Positions 39,682 to 50,325 of a stretch of 64,000 nucleotides of DNA are shown here, piece after piece; position 1 is the stretch's first letter, and the number at the start of each line of letters is the position of its first letter. The notes under the pieces were generated by a model that did not search any database, was not told the DNA's origin, and saw nothing but the letters and a program-made list of their open reading frames with translations. The position numbers were made by a program, and so were the translations under genes. The DNA is from Ascarosepion bandense (Eukaryota > Mollusca > Cephalopoda > Sepiida > Sepiidae), in contig JBBBDQ010001270.1 in the NCBI GenBank assembly GCA_037127315.1, forward strand, positions 1 through 64,000, read 5' to 3'.

Positions 39682-39713
39682 CTGATGAAATGAGCTAATT
39701 TAGCTCATAGAAA
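39682..39713 (+). ncRNA. hammerhead-like motif (family Q)
   Basis: CUGAUGA (39682-39688), a perfect 7-bp stem II AUGAGCU-AAUUU-AGCUCAU (A-A at its base), GAAA (39710-39713), then AU-GAAUU-AU as a minimal stem III. Stem I is only weakly supported. Confidence 0.45.
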
Positions 39714-39774
39714 TGAATTATAATTTATAACCAATCTAAATGATGTGTTGAGTTTTCTTGCGTGTGTTTATCGT

Positions 39775-39830
<56 letters not shown>

Positions 39831-39833
<3 letters not shown>

Positions 39834-40127
39834 GTTATGGTGCATTGGATATCGGTTCGGAATGAGAAATCAGAGAGCCGTGTTCGAATTCTAGTTGTAT
39901 TCGTTCACTTACGCGCAAAAGCCCTTGGGAAAGGTATTATTCCGTCTCTTGCCTACGGCTACTGTTTAAATAACAGGACAGATTGGCTTCTATATATTTA
40001 GTTGATAACCAATCTATTGCAGAAAGTAATGGCAACCTAGTGCGGGAAAATCTTCTGCCCAGTCAGTAATGTCTTTTTCGAGACATGATCGCCTTCGCGA
40101 GTATCACATATGATACTTAACTGACTG
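39831..40127 (+). mobile_element. tRNA-derived SINE (OR-like)
   Basis: Box A TGGTGCATTGG and box B TGTTCGAATTCTAG with substitutions; full tail ending GATACTTAACTGACTGTCTG. Directly follows (TA)n at 39778-39830. Confidence 0.82.
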
Positions 40128-40984
40128 TCTGATATAAAACTGAAAAAATCATACCAATTTTTAAAGATGTTGGCATGTGTCGAATAGCTATGAATAAGAA
40201 TGTACACTAGAGAAGGAGGGGTTAACTATTTGGAATTAAGTCAGAACTCCACATCATGTTTGCTGTAATTTCGTGTTTATTGCTATCACGTAAATGTCAT
40301 GCAACTTTGGAAATCCCGTGAAGATGTACACAGGGGCACGTTAAGTTCGATTGATGAGGTAAGCCATGGTTCGTAACCGATGTGTCTGTCCAGTTAGGGA
40401 TCTCATTCTCCCCCCTCTCGGGATCCCTTGGGGGTATTGTAATTGTGTCTCTAGCGCTTTTATTTTAACATGCTGGGTTGCTAGCCCAAGCATGTAACCT
40501 TTGTAGTCTCTCCTACCGTCAATTGTCTTTCCAATTTGTCTTTCAGACTATTCCCGAATAATTCGGTCTTTCCCGAAAGTCACTGCTTAACAGGAAAATG
40601 ATTTCAAACATACACACCGTAATTGGGGGCGCTAGAGGGTGTCGTCAGTGATGTCTATACGTGGATCACTCGGGGGTTTCGGGACTTTCAACATCATACC
40701 CCCCTCACCGCGCCGACCCGACCAGAGATGATCGGTTTCTGGTACACCCTCGATAAGCTCTTTCAGACACTGGAAAAAATTATAATTTTTGGGCCCCGTA
40801 CAAAGTCTTACAAACGCTTTCGATTGGCGACAGACAGAGCCAATTTACATCAAGTGGCGAACCGAATATGAACTCGTGCTAAAATATATTAAGCAATTTA
40901 CTTGTCATATGGCTATTATTATTATTAAAAAAAAACCTCGACTAAGAATTAATCACGATTCGTTTAAAAGTAAATAAATATTTA
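40128..40984. other. unassigned, possible LTR-element remnant
   Basis: Includes a GC-richer stretch (about 40380-40800) with no readable domain. Nearness to gypsy relics at 41-45 kb makes an LTR/leader origin plausible but unproven. Confidence 0.25.
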
Positions 40985-41152
40985 CAAATACAATAAAAGA
41001 CCGGATATAAGAGAAACCCGGATATAAGATATATTATCTCTGGTCCCAAATTAGAGCCTGTGGTAATGCATATAAAATAAACCAAACCCTGATATAAGAT
41101 AACTTATATCCGGTCCCGACAACTCTCTTATATCAGGGTTACACTGTATATA
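40985..41152 (-). mobile_element. pogo/Tigger-like transposon end
   Basis: Minus strand starts CAGTGTAACCCTGATATAAG after TA, typical of a Tigger-type terminal repeat. Related GATATAAGATA and CCCGGATATAAGA blocks lie inside. Only one clear end. Confidence 0.4.
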
Positions 41153-41257
41153 TAATTTTAAGTCATTTCTAAAAAAATTATATTCTTACCATCGAAAAGG
41201 GAAGGATTTGTCGAGATTTTCTGTCTATTGAAGAAATGGAAAGCCAAAGAGCCTATT

Positions 41258-41530
41258 TTATTCGCCTATCGTCTGTTTCACACTCCAACCCCGCTTTTTT
41301 GAACAGGAGTAAAATTCTTGCACCTGAAAAACTTCAGGCCACTTTGAGATACCGTTGACAACGATAAAGTAGTAAACCCTTTTTATTGGTCCAGCATAGT
41401 CAATATGAAGTCTCGACCATGGTTTGTCAGTTTTGGGCCAGAAATTAAATTTCACCGGTTATGCATATGCAGCCAACGCGCAATTTTTGCATGTTTTAAC
41501 CAGATTTAGTATATCCTTGTTGATACCGTA
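41258..41530 (-). pseudogene. Ty3/gypsy integrase relic
   Basis: Minus strand reads DILNLVKTCKNCALAAYA (CxxC of the zinc-binding domain) and KFNFWPKTDKPWSRLHIDYAGPIKRVYYFIVVNGISKWPEVFQV. The catalytic-core DYAGP is clear; the usual VVDxxSKWPE has Asp replaced by Asn. Truncated on both sides. Gypsy-type integrases insert LTR-retrotransposon cDNA; this fragment cannot be functional. Confidence 0.8.
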
Positions 41531-41622
41531 CTAATATCGATAGGTTCTCATAAGCACTCATACGCGATATAGCGGGGTGTCCAGCATGAAAATTTCTCAA
41601 TATTTTATTTGATAAAACCGCT

Positions 41623-42210
41623 GGGGTAAATTTTCGTTTTAGGATCCGAAGGCCTTTACCCCTTCAAATTTTTCCAAAACATCCCTATTTCCGTGCAAAT
41701 GTATATGCTGAACGCAAATCGATAATTGTTTATTGATGAAACCTACCTTTTTTTCATTTTATCGAGAAGAAAAATATGGAACTTCTTGTCGCTCTTTATC
41801 TCACTCCCTAACCACGGTTAGAAAATCTTATTCACTGCAGACTGACTTCACCCGTAGATTTCCGATTTTCGGTTTTTTTTACTTCCATTTTGCGATTAAT
41901 ACGCGGAAAATGAGTTCCGAAACCCAGCAAATCGCGGAGTAATTGCTAAAAAGGGAGTAAATAGAACGAATTCAGTATCTTACGCCTCAAGTCATTCAGC
42001 GGTTAATCAGATATGAGAACAGTGGGAAGGATTGAGATATAGTCCGATTTATTTCTGGCCGATAACATGAAAAAAAGGTAGGTTTCTTCTATAAACAATG
42101 TTCGATTTGAGTTCAGCGTATACATTTGCACGGAAATAGGGATATTTTGGAAAGATTTGAAAGGGTAAAGGCCCTCGGATACTTAAACGAAAATTTACCA
42201 CCACTGGGAT
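41623..42210. mobile_element. non-autonomous DNA transposon with long TIRs
   Basis: Terminal inverted repeats of about 125-140 bp (GTAAATTTTCGTTTTAGGAT at the left; complement near 42185-42205), and a central ~310 bp without ORF. CCGCTGGG and CCACTGGG at the outer flanks could be an 8-bp duplication, pointing to hAT-like, though weakly. Confidence 0.6.
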
Positions 42211-42269
42211 ACCCGGTCTCCATATAATAGCTTACTATTGAATAATGAAAAAAAAATTTTTTTTTTATT

Positions 42270-42920
42270 TTCCTTATGCTCCATTAACTATTTTTCCTAG
42301 TAATAAATTTGTCGTATGTAGCTTTGGCCCTGAAACCGTAGACTGAAAGAAAAATGAATGGATGTATGTCAAATTTTGATTTCCTGGTATCGATATCAAA
42401 TAAGTTTTTTTCGTCGTAAACTGAATTTTGAAGGCTAAATAAGTCCTCTGAGTAAATGGTATCATGGCTGAGACTAAGAACTACAATTATACCTACTTAG
42501 AGACAAACCCGAAGCAAAAACTAAAATAAAAGGGCTGAAAAAATACAGACATACAAGCAGATAAACAGACACACACACAAACATCTTGCTTTATATATAT
42601 ATTATCGATTTTCTGCTCTATTGTAAGAACTGCAACCTTGAAACTTCTGAATATCGTTTCTTATGTCTTTGTCTCTGAGTGTATCAAATTTGATTAAAAT
42701 CGGACCACTCCTTCTATAACCCGATTTTTCGATTATCAATTTTCGATATTTATCGGGGGTACCTCGACACAAAATCTAGCTAGGAACACTCGCAGACGCT
42801 TATAGTACAACTGTGTAAATTTTCAAGAAAATCGGTTCAGCCGTTTCGGAGTCTATAGGTAACGGAAACACACATACACGTACACACACAGACAAAGTTC
42901 CATTTATAAATAAGTTTAGA
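42270..42920 (-). mobile_element. Helitron-like element, 3' end altered
   Basis: 5' end at 42920 (complement of TCTAAACTTATTTATAAATG). Shares the internal block with 37.3-37.6 kb. The CTAGCAG...CCGGCG 3' end is not present. Confidence 0.5.
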
Positions 42921-43069
42921 TATCAAGAGTAATGGCCGGTAATTGAAATGTAAACTTGCCTTCCATGAATATATTTATGGAAATTTTTAACTGCAAATAT
43001 CATGGCTTCCTTTTCAATCTGAGAATACTTTTTTTCTGCAGGAAGCAATCCTCGAAACATGATATACAG

Positions 43070-43340
43070 GCTGGTCAGTACTTAGATGGGTGACCGCTTG
43101 GGAATATCAGGTGCTGTAAGCGTTTATTGACGGATGTGCGTTGTAGTGCAGTGGATACCGGCTCGGAAACAGAAATCTGTGAGCCGAGTTCGAATTCCAG
43201 TCGAACACCCTGAATTCGCTAACGCACCGGTACTCTTGGAAAAGGTATTAATCCGTCCCTTCCCTCCAGTTATTGGTTAAATAACAGTGCAGGACTTGGG
43301 AACCTGCCCTTAAAACAAATCCCAATGAAACTTTCTCCAT
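43070..43340 (+). mobile_element. 5S rRNA-tRNA chimeric SINE, 5'-truncated
   Basis: Begins inside the 5S head (GGTCAGTACTTAGATGGGTG, ACCGCTTGGGAATATCAGGT), then the tRNA module with box B GTTCGAATTCC; ends at AAACAAATCCCAATGAAA. Confidence 0.8.
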
Positions 43341-43625
43341 GGGGGAGAAAGCCGGCTCAACCCCGACCAGTGTGAATGCGGCTTGGACACACAATCCTGA
43401 AAATGTTTGTAAAGACAATACGTTTGTAGGGGCAAACATGTTTCTTGTTGCGCTTGCTCGGCTCAGATTTAAATTTGTGTGTGTGACGGGGGTGTGTGTG
43501 GAATCGCAGTTTTCGATGTTGAGAGATCATCTACCCCAGTGATTGTTATAAAGTGTTCGGTTCGAAATTCCTAGCAACTGAAGAAGACCAGAGCGTACAA
43601 CGGCCGTAACGTCGTACAAATAACA
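43341..43625 (+). other. PLE-like end with decayed hammerhead
   Basis: CUGAAGA at 43578-43584 followed by a stretch ending GUAACGUCG instead of GAAACGUC, the pattern of a mutated hammerhead with minimal ACGU stem III. No coding part. Confidence 0.35.
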
Positions 43626-43671
43626 ACAAGGATGAGTACAATAGTCTGAATAATGTAAATACTGTAAGCCA

Positions 43672-43765
43672 ACTACCCTCTATCAACTGCAGAGAAAATC
43701 TTTGCAAAATTGAATAGAGGGCCAATATTTTCCAAACTGGATTTATCAGATACCAATAGAATTAA
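43672..43765 (+). pseudogene. gypsy RT fragment (motif A region)
   Basis: Plus strand reads PLSTAEKIFAKLNRGPIFSKLDLSDTNRI. The SKLDLSD stretch is RT motif A of Ty3/gypsy elements. Confidence 0.7.
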
Positions 43766-43774
43766 AGAACCCAA

Positions 43775-43912
43775 GTTCTTTAATTACAAACGCTGATTTT
43801 TTATCTTTATTTTTTATGTAAACTGTCGGGCTTGCCCAAAGACTATAATTAAATTTTTCAATTACACCTAATTTCTCTAACCTTTCCAGATCTTTATCTA
43901 TATCTTTAAATG
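43775..43912 (-). pseudogene. gypsy RT fragment (N-terminal region), inverted
   Basis: Minus strand reads DIDKDLERLEKLGVIEKFNYSLWASPTVYIKNKDKKSA, the block that normally lies just upstream of the fragment at 43672-43765 on the same strand. Here the two are in opposite orientation. Confidence 0.75.
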
Positions 43913-44040
43913 CAGCGAAAAACAAAACAAAACGGAGTAGTATTTTCTTTCAATTCCAGTTTTGTCTTTATTTTAGAGCAAAAACCTAAGCCAACTGAAA
44001 AAAATTCAGGAAGTCTTGCTTTTAGATTCCTTTTCACTTT

Positions 44041-44347
44041 TGCGTTGTGGTGCATTGGATATCGGCTCGGAACGACAAATCGGGGAGCCGAGTTCGAATT
44101 CCAACCGAATTCATTGCATTCACTTACGCGCAAATACCCTTGGGAAAGGTATTAATCCGTCTATTCCTTCCAGTTATGGGTTAAATAGCATGACAGATTG
44201 GGTTCTATAGCCTTGGTCGGCAACCAGTCTACCGCAGAAAGCAATGGCAACATACTGCGGGATAATCTTCTGCCCAGTCAGTCATATCTCTTTCGAGACA
44301 TGATCGCCCAAGCGTGTATCACGTATGGCACTTAACTGACTGACTGA
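44041..44347 (+). mobile_element. tRNA-derived SINE (OR-like), full copy
   Basis: Canonical copy: TGGTGCATTGGATATCGGCT, GAGTTCGAATTCCA, TTGGGAAAGGTATTAATCCG, CAACCAGTCTACCGCAGAAA, GGCACTTAACTGACTGACTG. Inserted within the gypsy relic. Confidence 0.88.
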
Positions 44348-44379
44348 CGTTGTTGCAAAATGTGTTAATAGGGACGTTA

Positions 44380-45180
44380 AATAAATCGAATGCTTCCATC
44401 CATTTCATAAAAAATATATTTTCCGTTCGCTCCATCATGAACGCTTTTAGTGTATCTCTTTTCCTGAGAAAACAACATTTATGCAAATTTTACCCAGAAA
44501 TTTTAGTCTTTCCCCTCTCACGCGTTTAGCAACTTTTTTTTTTAGAACTGGTTAATACCGGTCTCTTTATTTTCTTCCAGATATTAGCATTTATTATAGT
44601 TAAATCTGATCTTATGTCTATTTAGAGTTTCATTTTCTCGTTAGTTATTTCTGACATATATATTTTTTCTTCTCGACAACTTGTTCCCCAATGCTACAAT
44701 AGACCGTATTTTTCGTTTTTCCTTTAAATTTCTTTTTACAAAGAAAAACTCTGTCTATTGTATTCACGGTTGTAACATTGTTTTTTTGGTTTTGAACGGG
44801 AATTCTTTATATAAATGCAACTCACCACAACCATAGCAAGCATTAATTTTGAAAAACTTTTCTACCCTGTGGCTTATTTTTGAATTTGTGAATTTATTAT
44901 ATATCCCGTTCTTTGATTTTGGCTCTGTCTTCATTTAAATTTACAAATTCATTGGCATTTCTCTAACTGATTTTGGAAAGTCAATTTTTTTTTTATCTTG
45001 TTCTTATTTAGTTAATAATCTTGCTCTTATGTTTGCTTCTTTCGGTTCACTTAGACCCTGAACAAAGATTAAACATTTGAACCTGTCCAGAGTTAATTCG
45101 CTTAATTTAAATTTTTCGCACACCTTGTTTACAATGCTAGCTAAAGGTATATAATTGTTATTTACTTCCTTCAAAAGATT
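44380..45180 (-). pseudogene. gypsy gag relic with zinc knuckle
   Basis: Minus strand from about 45175: LLKEVNNNYIPLASIVNKVCEKFKLSELTLDRFKCLIFVQGLSEPKEANIRARLLTK, a stop, then ...KFFKINACYGCGELHLYKEFPFKTKK. The CxxCxxxHxxxx(C to F) pattern is a nucleocapsid-type knuckle that has lost its last cysteine. It lies upstream of the RT piece in the same sense, as expected for gag-pol order. Confidence 0.6.
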
Positions 45181-45184
45181 TAAA

Positions 45185-45402
45185 CAATGCCACTGTGTAT
45201 CATATTTGATACAGTATTTCCCTATAAGGAAACATTTGGTATTTCCCTATAAGGAAACATTTGGTATTCATTGACTGAGCAGTCAGTACTGCTTTCATTT
45301 GAAATTTATAAAATATTCCTCTTAAAAAATTTTTCAGGAAAATATTTCTTTCAAGGCTTGTTTTCATACTGTATCAAATATGATACGAATGGCCCTAGAG
45401 GG

Positions 45403-45404
<2 letters not shown>
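45185..45404 (+). mobile_element. piggyBac-type MITE, truncated copy
   Basis: Same sequence as 45471-45693 but lacking the left TTAACCCTCTAGGGCC end; the right end reads GGCCCTAGAGGGT and runs into (TATC)n. Confidence 0.65.

Positions 45405-45466
<62 letters not shown>
45405..45466. repeat. (TATC)n microsatellite
   Basis: About 15 TATC units between the two MITE copies. Confidence 0.95.
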
Positions 45467-45467
<1 letters not shown>

Positions 45468-45697
45468 TAACCCTCTAGGGCCATTCGTATCATATTTGAT
45501 ACAGTATTTCCCTATAAGGAAACATTTGGTATTTCCCTATAAGGAAACATTTGGTATTTATTGACTGAGCAGTCAGTACTGCTTTCATTTGAAATTTATA
45601 AAATATTCCTCTTAAAAAATTTTTTCAGGAAAATATTTCTTTCAAGGCTTGTTTTCTTACTGTATCAAGTATGATACGAATGGTCCTAGAGGGTTAA
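45467..45697 (+). mobile_element. piggyBac-type MITE, complete
   Basis: TTAA at both ends (45467-45470 and 45694-45697) around TIRs CCCTCTAGGGCCATTCGTAT / ATACGAATGGTCCTAGAGGG. TTAA target duplication plus CCC-starting TIR is the piggyBac signature. Internal TATTTCCCTATAAGGAAACA is duplicated. About 223 bp, no ORF. Confidence 0.75.
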
Positions 45698-45708
45698 TCT
45701 CAGTCTGT

Positions 45709-45709
<1 letters not shown>

Positions 45710-45754
<45 letters not shown>
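45710..45754. repeat. (TATC)n microsatellite
   Basis: Second TATC run after the complete MITE. Confidence 0.95.
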
Positions 45755-45879
45755 CAGTTAAAAACATAAAAGAAAATGTGGTCGGAAGAAAAAAAAAACA
45801 ATGCGAAGAGATGACGTATACGTAATCAGGGAAAGTGTGAAAGATCCTAGGAAGACATTATCCATCCTGTATACTTGGT

Positions 45880-46006
45880 TGTCTACTTGTCTACCGCAGA
45901 AAGTAATGGTAACCTACTAAGGGAAAATCTTCTCCCCATTCAGTCATGTCTCGAAAGAGACATAATCGCTCAAGATTGTATCACGTATGGCACTTAACTG
46001 ACTCAT
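45880..46006 (+). mobile_element. tRNA-SINE tail fragment
   Basis: Only the distal tail (CTACTTGTCTACCGCAGAAA ... GGCACTTAACTGACTC). Confidence 0.75.
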
Positions 46007-46292
46007 GGATTTTCTCTCTAATGCATTTTTAGGTTGTCAATCTACGATAGTAAGTAGAGAGCACTGGTTCAGAAGTTAAAAAAAAAAGGAATCGTATCAA
46101 TTGAGACTTGAACTCATGTCTAAACTGAAACCAGAATTTTGTTTACATATAAGTTTTTATTGTAAATCCATGATTAAAAAAATAAATAAATAAAAGTAAC
46201 TGTTCCAAAGATGGCGATGCCCACATTCGCTTTCACCGAACGATTCAACTCAGAATCATTCTACAAATGTCAAGTAACAATTCGCGTCTTAA

Positions 46293-46316
46293 TCTAAACT
46301 TATTTATGAATGGAAC

Positions 46317-46354
<38 letters not shown>

Positions 46355-47305
46355 TGTGTGTGTGTGTGTGTGTCCGTTACCTATAGACTCCGAAACGGCT
46401 GAACGTTTTTCTTGAAAATTGTGAGAAATATTCACACATAACTCAGTGCTTAGGCAGTGGAAGGAAACAGTCAGACAAACAAGACATACCTGATAAAGTA
46501 AAACAATTTATTGTCTTGCAAAAACTGATTTTGCGGCTACTTCGTAGCCTGGTATAGTCCTTCTCGCTGCGTAGCTTGTTAGTTCCTTCGTCTGAGAAGG
46601 GTATGGGAAACCACGAGGAACGGCGGTCCGCGACGTACAGGAAATTCTGGGGTCAGCTTCTTCTGCAGTTCCATTCGGTCGAAAGTCGATAGTTCTTAGA
46701 GAATTTTTCTCTCAGATGGATAGGCATTGCCCAAAGGGTTTCCTTATAAGAAAGGAAGGATGTCGAGATATTTTCTCTGATAAGGTTGAGGCTGTTAGCC
46801 CAATGGGTCTCCAATACTATGGAGAGATGGTCTCGATATAGCGAGACATGAGGGTGCCAATTGTTGGCCCCGCTGGTTGAATCTCGGCACGTTGATCGCC
46901 GAAGCTGTCCGTGCCAACCGAGCAAGCAAGTCCGTCCAAAAGGAAGCAAAAAAGGAAAGGCTGAAAAAAAAGGCACGAGCCTCTTCCTGGCGTAAAGGCC
47001 CGCCTCAAGTCCAAGACGAGGTTCGGGTCTTCGGCCAATCAGGAGACCTGTTATATCTGTAAATTTCCAACAAAATTTACACAGTCGTACTATAAGTGTC
47101 TGCGAGTGTTCTTAGCTAGGTTTTGTGTCGAGGTACCCCCAATAAATATCGAAAATCGATAATCGAAAAAATCTGGTTATAGAAGGAGTGGTCCGATTTT
47201 AATCAAATTTGATAGACTCATAGACAAAGACATAAGAAACGATATTCAGAAGTTTCATTGCTGCAGTTCTTACAATAGTGCAGAAAATCGATAATATATA
47301 TATAT

Positions 47306-47351
<46 letters not shown>

Positions 47352-47524
47352 CAAGATGTTTGTGTGTGTGTCTGTTTATCTGTCTGTATGTTCTTTATAC
47401 AAATTTTTATCCGATTGTCACCAATCTTCACACAAATATTCTTTAGGTTGAGTTTGAGCTCCAGGACTATGGATTAGTTTTAAAGCTTTCATTACACCCG
47501 AGCAACGCCGGGCTATACTGCTAG
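46293..47524 (+). mobile_element. Helitron-like element interrupted by an LTR-like insert
   Basis: 5' TCTAAACTTATTTATGAATG after AA, a TG microsatellite, GAACGTTTTTCTTGAAAATT; resumes at about 47057 (AAATTTACACAGTCGTACTA) and ends with hairpin CCCGAGCAACGCCGGG and CTAG (47521-47524) followed by T. This is the Helitron A/T insertion pattern. The insert is annotated separately. Confidence 0.6.
46422..47056. mobile_element. solo-LTR candidate inside the Helitron
   Basis: About 635 bp, starting TGTGAGAAAT and ending TTTCCAACA, with AAAT on both sides as a possible target duplication within the host's GAAAATTTACACAG. Contains AATTTATTG after TAAAGTAAAAC and GC-richer sequence. No coding sequence; LTR identity rests on TG..CA ends only. 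Confidence 0.45.
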
Positions 47525-47589
47525 TATATATATATATATATATATATGTACTAGATGCGATTGGTAAATTGTCGCAATTATTTTATTAT

Positions 47590-47683
47590 TTCAAATAATC
47601 TTTAGGCTGAGTCTGAGCTCCATGTCCATGGATTAGTTTTAAAGCTTTCATTACACCCGAGCAACGCCGGGCTATACTGCTAG
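47590..47683 (+). mobile_element. Helitron-like 3' end
   Basis: Second copy of the 3' terminus (CCATGGATTAGTTTTAAAGC, CCCGAGCAACGCCGGG, CTAG at 47680-47683). Confidence 0.55.
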
Positions 47684-48079
47684 CAGTTAACAGCCTGTCG
47701 CTCTTTATTTTAAGAAAAATACTAAATGAAAATCCATCGATGATAACACGGGGGGATGACAGTGTCGAGGCAAAAGTTAAAAGCAACTTTACTGACGTCT
47801 TTATCTTGGCTTTCTTTCGTACGAATATGTGTTGAACATATTGTTTCCAGCATTTGCAGAAACTGTAAAGTTGAGTCTCGGTAAAAAAAAAAAAAATCGA
47901 TCAATCATGTCAAATCGTTTTCTCTGTATCCCCGACGGATAAAGTTACAATGACAGAAAAGACAGACCTTACAACACAGAGGGAACGAGTTTAGCTCGCA
48001 GTAGTCGTTGAAGTAATCAGTCCGAATATTACTCGAATGAGACTCGAATATTACACCTCGAGTGAACTATTTTTTAGAC
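47684..48079. other. no recognised feature
   Basis: No ORF, RNA or repeat supported. Confidence 0.4.
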
Positions 48080-48330
48080 CATTTCAGACCATGGGTCATT
48101 TTATCATTAAGAGTGCTGCAGGGGTGTCAACTACTCTACAACTCATACATTCTTACTATTGATATTTAGTCTTTTCTTCTCGCTTTTCTTGATTAAACTT
48201 TCTAAGAGTTTTTTGTGTCGGTTTCATTTAAGTATTCTGTCTTGTTATGATTATGCCCCTAAACAATAAAATCCTAGTAGGATTTTTAGTTCTCTAAGAA
48301 TCACCACGAAAGTTTAAGAAGCGTTGATAA
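48080..48330. other. relic related to 24.4-24.9 kb
   Basis: GAGTGCTGCAGGGGTGTCA and CTCTAAGAATCACCACG-like sequence parallel the possible PLE RT relic at 24 kb, in the opposite sense. Too decayed to translate. Confidence 0.35.
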
Positions 48331-48550
48331 AACGCAATCTTGTCCAACATCTCTACACTTCCTGAACTACTAACTGAAACAAGGGCATCTTTCATTTAAT
48401 CATCACACTCCAGAGCAAGGCGATAAAACCACTAAGACGCCAGGCTTTTTCATCTTTCTTTTTTTGTAACGTGACCCTTTAGAACGTAAGCGACCATGGA
48501 CCTTCACTTAACACTATCCCTTGTTGCTCTTAACAATTTTTATCTTGGTA

Positions 48551-48855
48551 TGTGCGTTCTGGTACAGTGGATATCGACTCGGAACGAGAAATCGGGGAGC
48601 CGAGTTCGAATTCCAGTTGAATCCATTGTATTCACTTACGCGCAAATACCCTTGGGAAAGGTATTAATCCGTCTCTTCCTTCCAGTTATGGGTTAAATAG
48701 CAGGACAGATTGGGTTCTATAGCCTTGGTCGGCAACCAGTCTACCGCAGAAAGCAATGGCAACCTACTGCGGGATAATCTTCTGCCCAGTCAGTCATGTC
48801 TCTTTCAAGACATGATCGCCCAAGCGTGAATCACGTATGGCACTTAACTGACTGA
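48551..48855 (+). mobile_element. tRNA-derived SINE (OR-like), full copy
   Basis: Box A region GGTACAGTGGATATCGACTC (altered), box B GAGTTCGAATTCCA, complete tail ending GGCACTTAACTGACTGA. Confidence 0.87.
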
Positions 48856-48879
48856 TCTCTGCCAAATCCTGCACCGCTA

Positions 48880-49450
48880 TCCACTTTATCAAACCAATCA
48901 AGTATCCCTCGCGTTCTTTTGCCTGTCTTTTTTCCCTATATCCATCTCCTGGGTATTAAATTCTTTAAGCCCAACTTCCTCGTTACGTGTTTCAAAAACT
49001 TCAGCTGCCTTTTCCTGATGCTAAGTATGGGTTTCATTTTCTTTTTTATCTTCTTCAAAACCTTGTCGTTGCTCACATGTTCAGTCCAGATTATTCTCAG
49101 CATCCTTCTGTAGAACCACATTTCTGTTGCCTCTCTCTTTCCCCATTATGTCTCCAGAAACTTCAGCTATCTCTTCCTGATGTTAAATATAAGTTTCCTT
49201 TTCGTTTGCATCCTCTCGAAAACCTTGTCGGTGCTTACATGTTCAGTCCATATTATCCTCAGCATCCTTCTGTAGAACCACATTTCTGTTGCTCCTCTCT
49301 TTCTTGATTATGTCTCAAAAAACGTCAGCTGTCTCTTCCTGATGTTAAGTTTAAGTTTCGTTTTCGTTTGCATTCTCTTGAAAACCTTGTCAGTGCTCAC
49401 CTGTTTGTTCTATAGTATCCTCAGCGTCCTTCTGTAGAACCACATTTTTG
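48880..49450 (-). pseudogene. RTE C-terminal domain, triplicated in tandem
   Basis: Minus-strand RTE sequence with MWFYRRMLRIIWTEHVSNDKVLKK...KPILSIRKRQLKFLKHVTRKLGLKNLI. The block from KLxFLRH to MWFYRRMLRI recurs with a 162-bp period (CAGCATCCTTCTGTAGAACC near 49098, 49260 and 49422), i.e. 54 codons, so the duplications preserve frame. Confidence 0.75.
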
Positions 49451-50264
49451 TGAGAGTGAAAGAATCTGAGAAAAAAAAACTATTGAGGTGAGTGAACAAT
49501 AAAAGAACAGGGTTTTAAGGAGACAGATGACGACAACTGACAATCCATTTAAAATTTTGAAGATCAAAGCTGACTGCAAAGCAAGAAGCCGGAAGAAGTT
49601 TCCACCATTGAAAGAATAAACTGTTTCCGTTACATCTTGCAATTTTAACTGTTAAATGACGGGACCTAGTAACGTACATGACACATGTTTGGATGCTACC
49701 TGCTTTTGCTCTGCATGTTATTGATAAATGCCTGAAAGAGCGTACTAATCTATACAGTAATTTTGGTGATAAATACCTTCGACGGACAGGCGACTACTTA
49801 CGGTTCTTATGTATTTGTACATGAATAACACGTATAGCTGACCATTAGTCTGTCTCAGTCGCTTTCATCTCTGGCTGAATTTCAGTCAGTATCAGTGAAC
49901 TGACAGTGATGTGGAGCCACCACCGAATCAACATAAAAATGGCAAACATTGCTTTACTGGTTAGAACTTTGAAAACTAGTATGTTGTTGGGGTGGTTTAA
50001 AAACAATGTAATCTGCATATCTGATGTTAAGATTGCAACCGTCAATAATAAATCCTTACCCTCCCCCCACAGACAGACAAACAAGCATACAAACGTATAT
50101 ATATATATGATTAATGCGAATCAACTTCGTCACTTTGCTGTTATATTCAGCGTCTCAACTTCGGAACTTCGGAGTTATGTAGGCAAGATTTTAGGCATTG
50201 TTTCGTTTACTCATCAGGTGGTTTCTGCAACTGACTGTAAATTTTCTTATATATATATATATTT
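49451..50264. other. no recognised feature
   Basis: A 123-codon plus frame at 49906-50277 ends in translated microsatellite and shows no domain. A bare CUGAUGA/GAAA pair on the minus strand near 50201-50217 lacks supporting stems. Confidence 0.35.
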
Positions 50265-50325
50265 TTTTTTTTTCTAAACATATACTGATAAATATAAAAA
50301 AACAATGAATGTCTATTATGTTTAA
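50265..50325 (-). mobile_element. PLE terminal repeat fragment, family C
   Basis: AACATATACTGATAAATATA and ACAATGAATGTCTATTATGT; cut by a Helitron at 50326. Confidence 0.55.

Noticed and set aside
45271..45564. 97-codon ORF over the MITE/TATC region
   Set aside because: Mostly TATC repeat and MITE sequence in translation.
50201..50217. Minus-strand CUGAUGA-GUAAAC-GAAA hammerhead
   Set aside because: Stem II would be 2 bp with a 2-nt loop, and no stem III or stem I can be drawn.
49906..50277. 123-codon ORF as a host gene
   Set aside because: Ends in translated TA repeat, no domain, no splice or promoter support.
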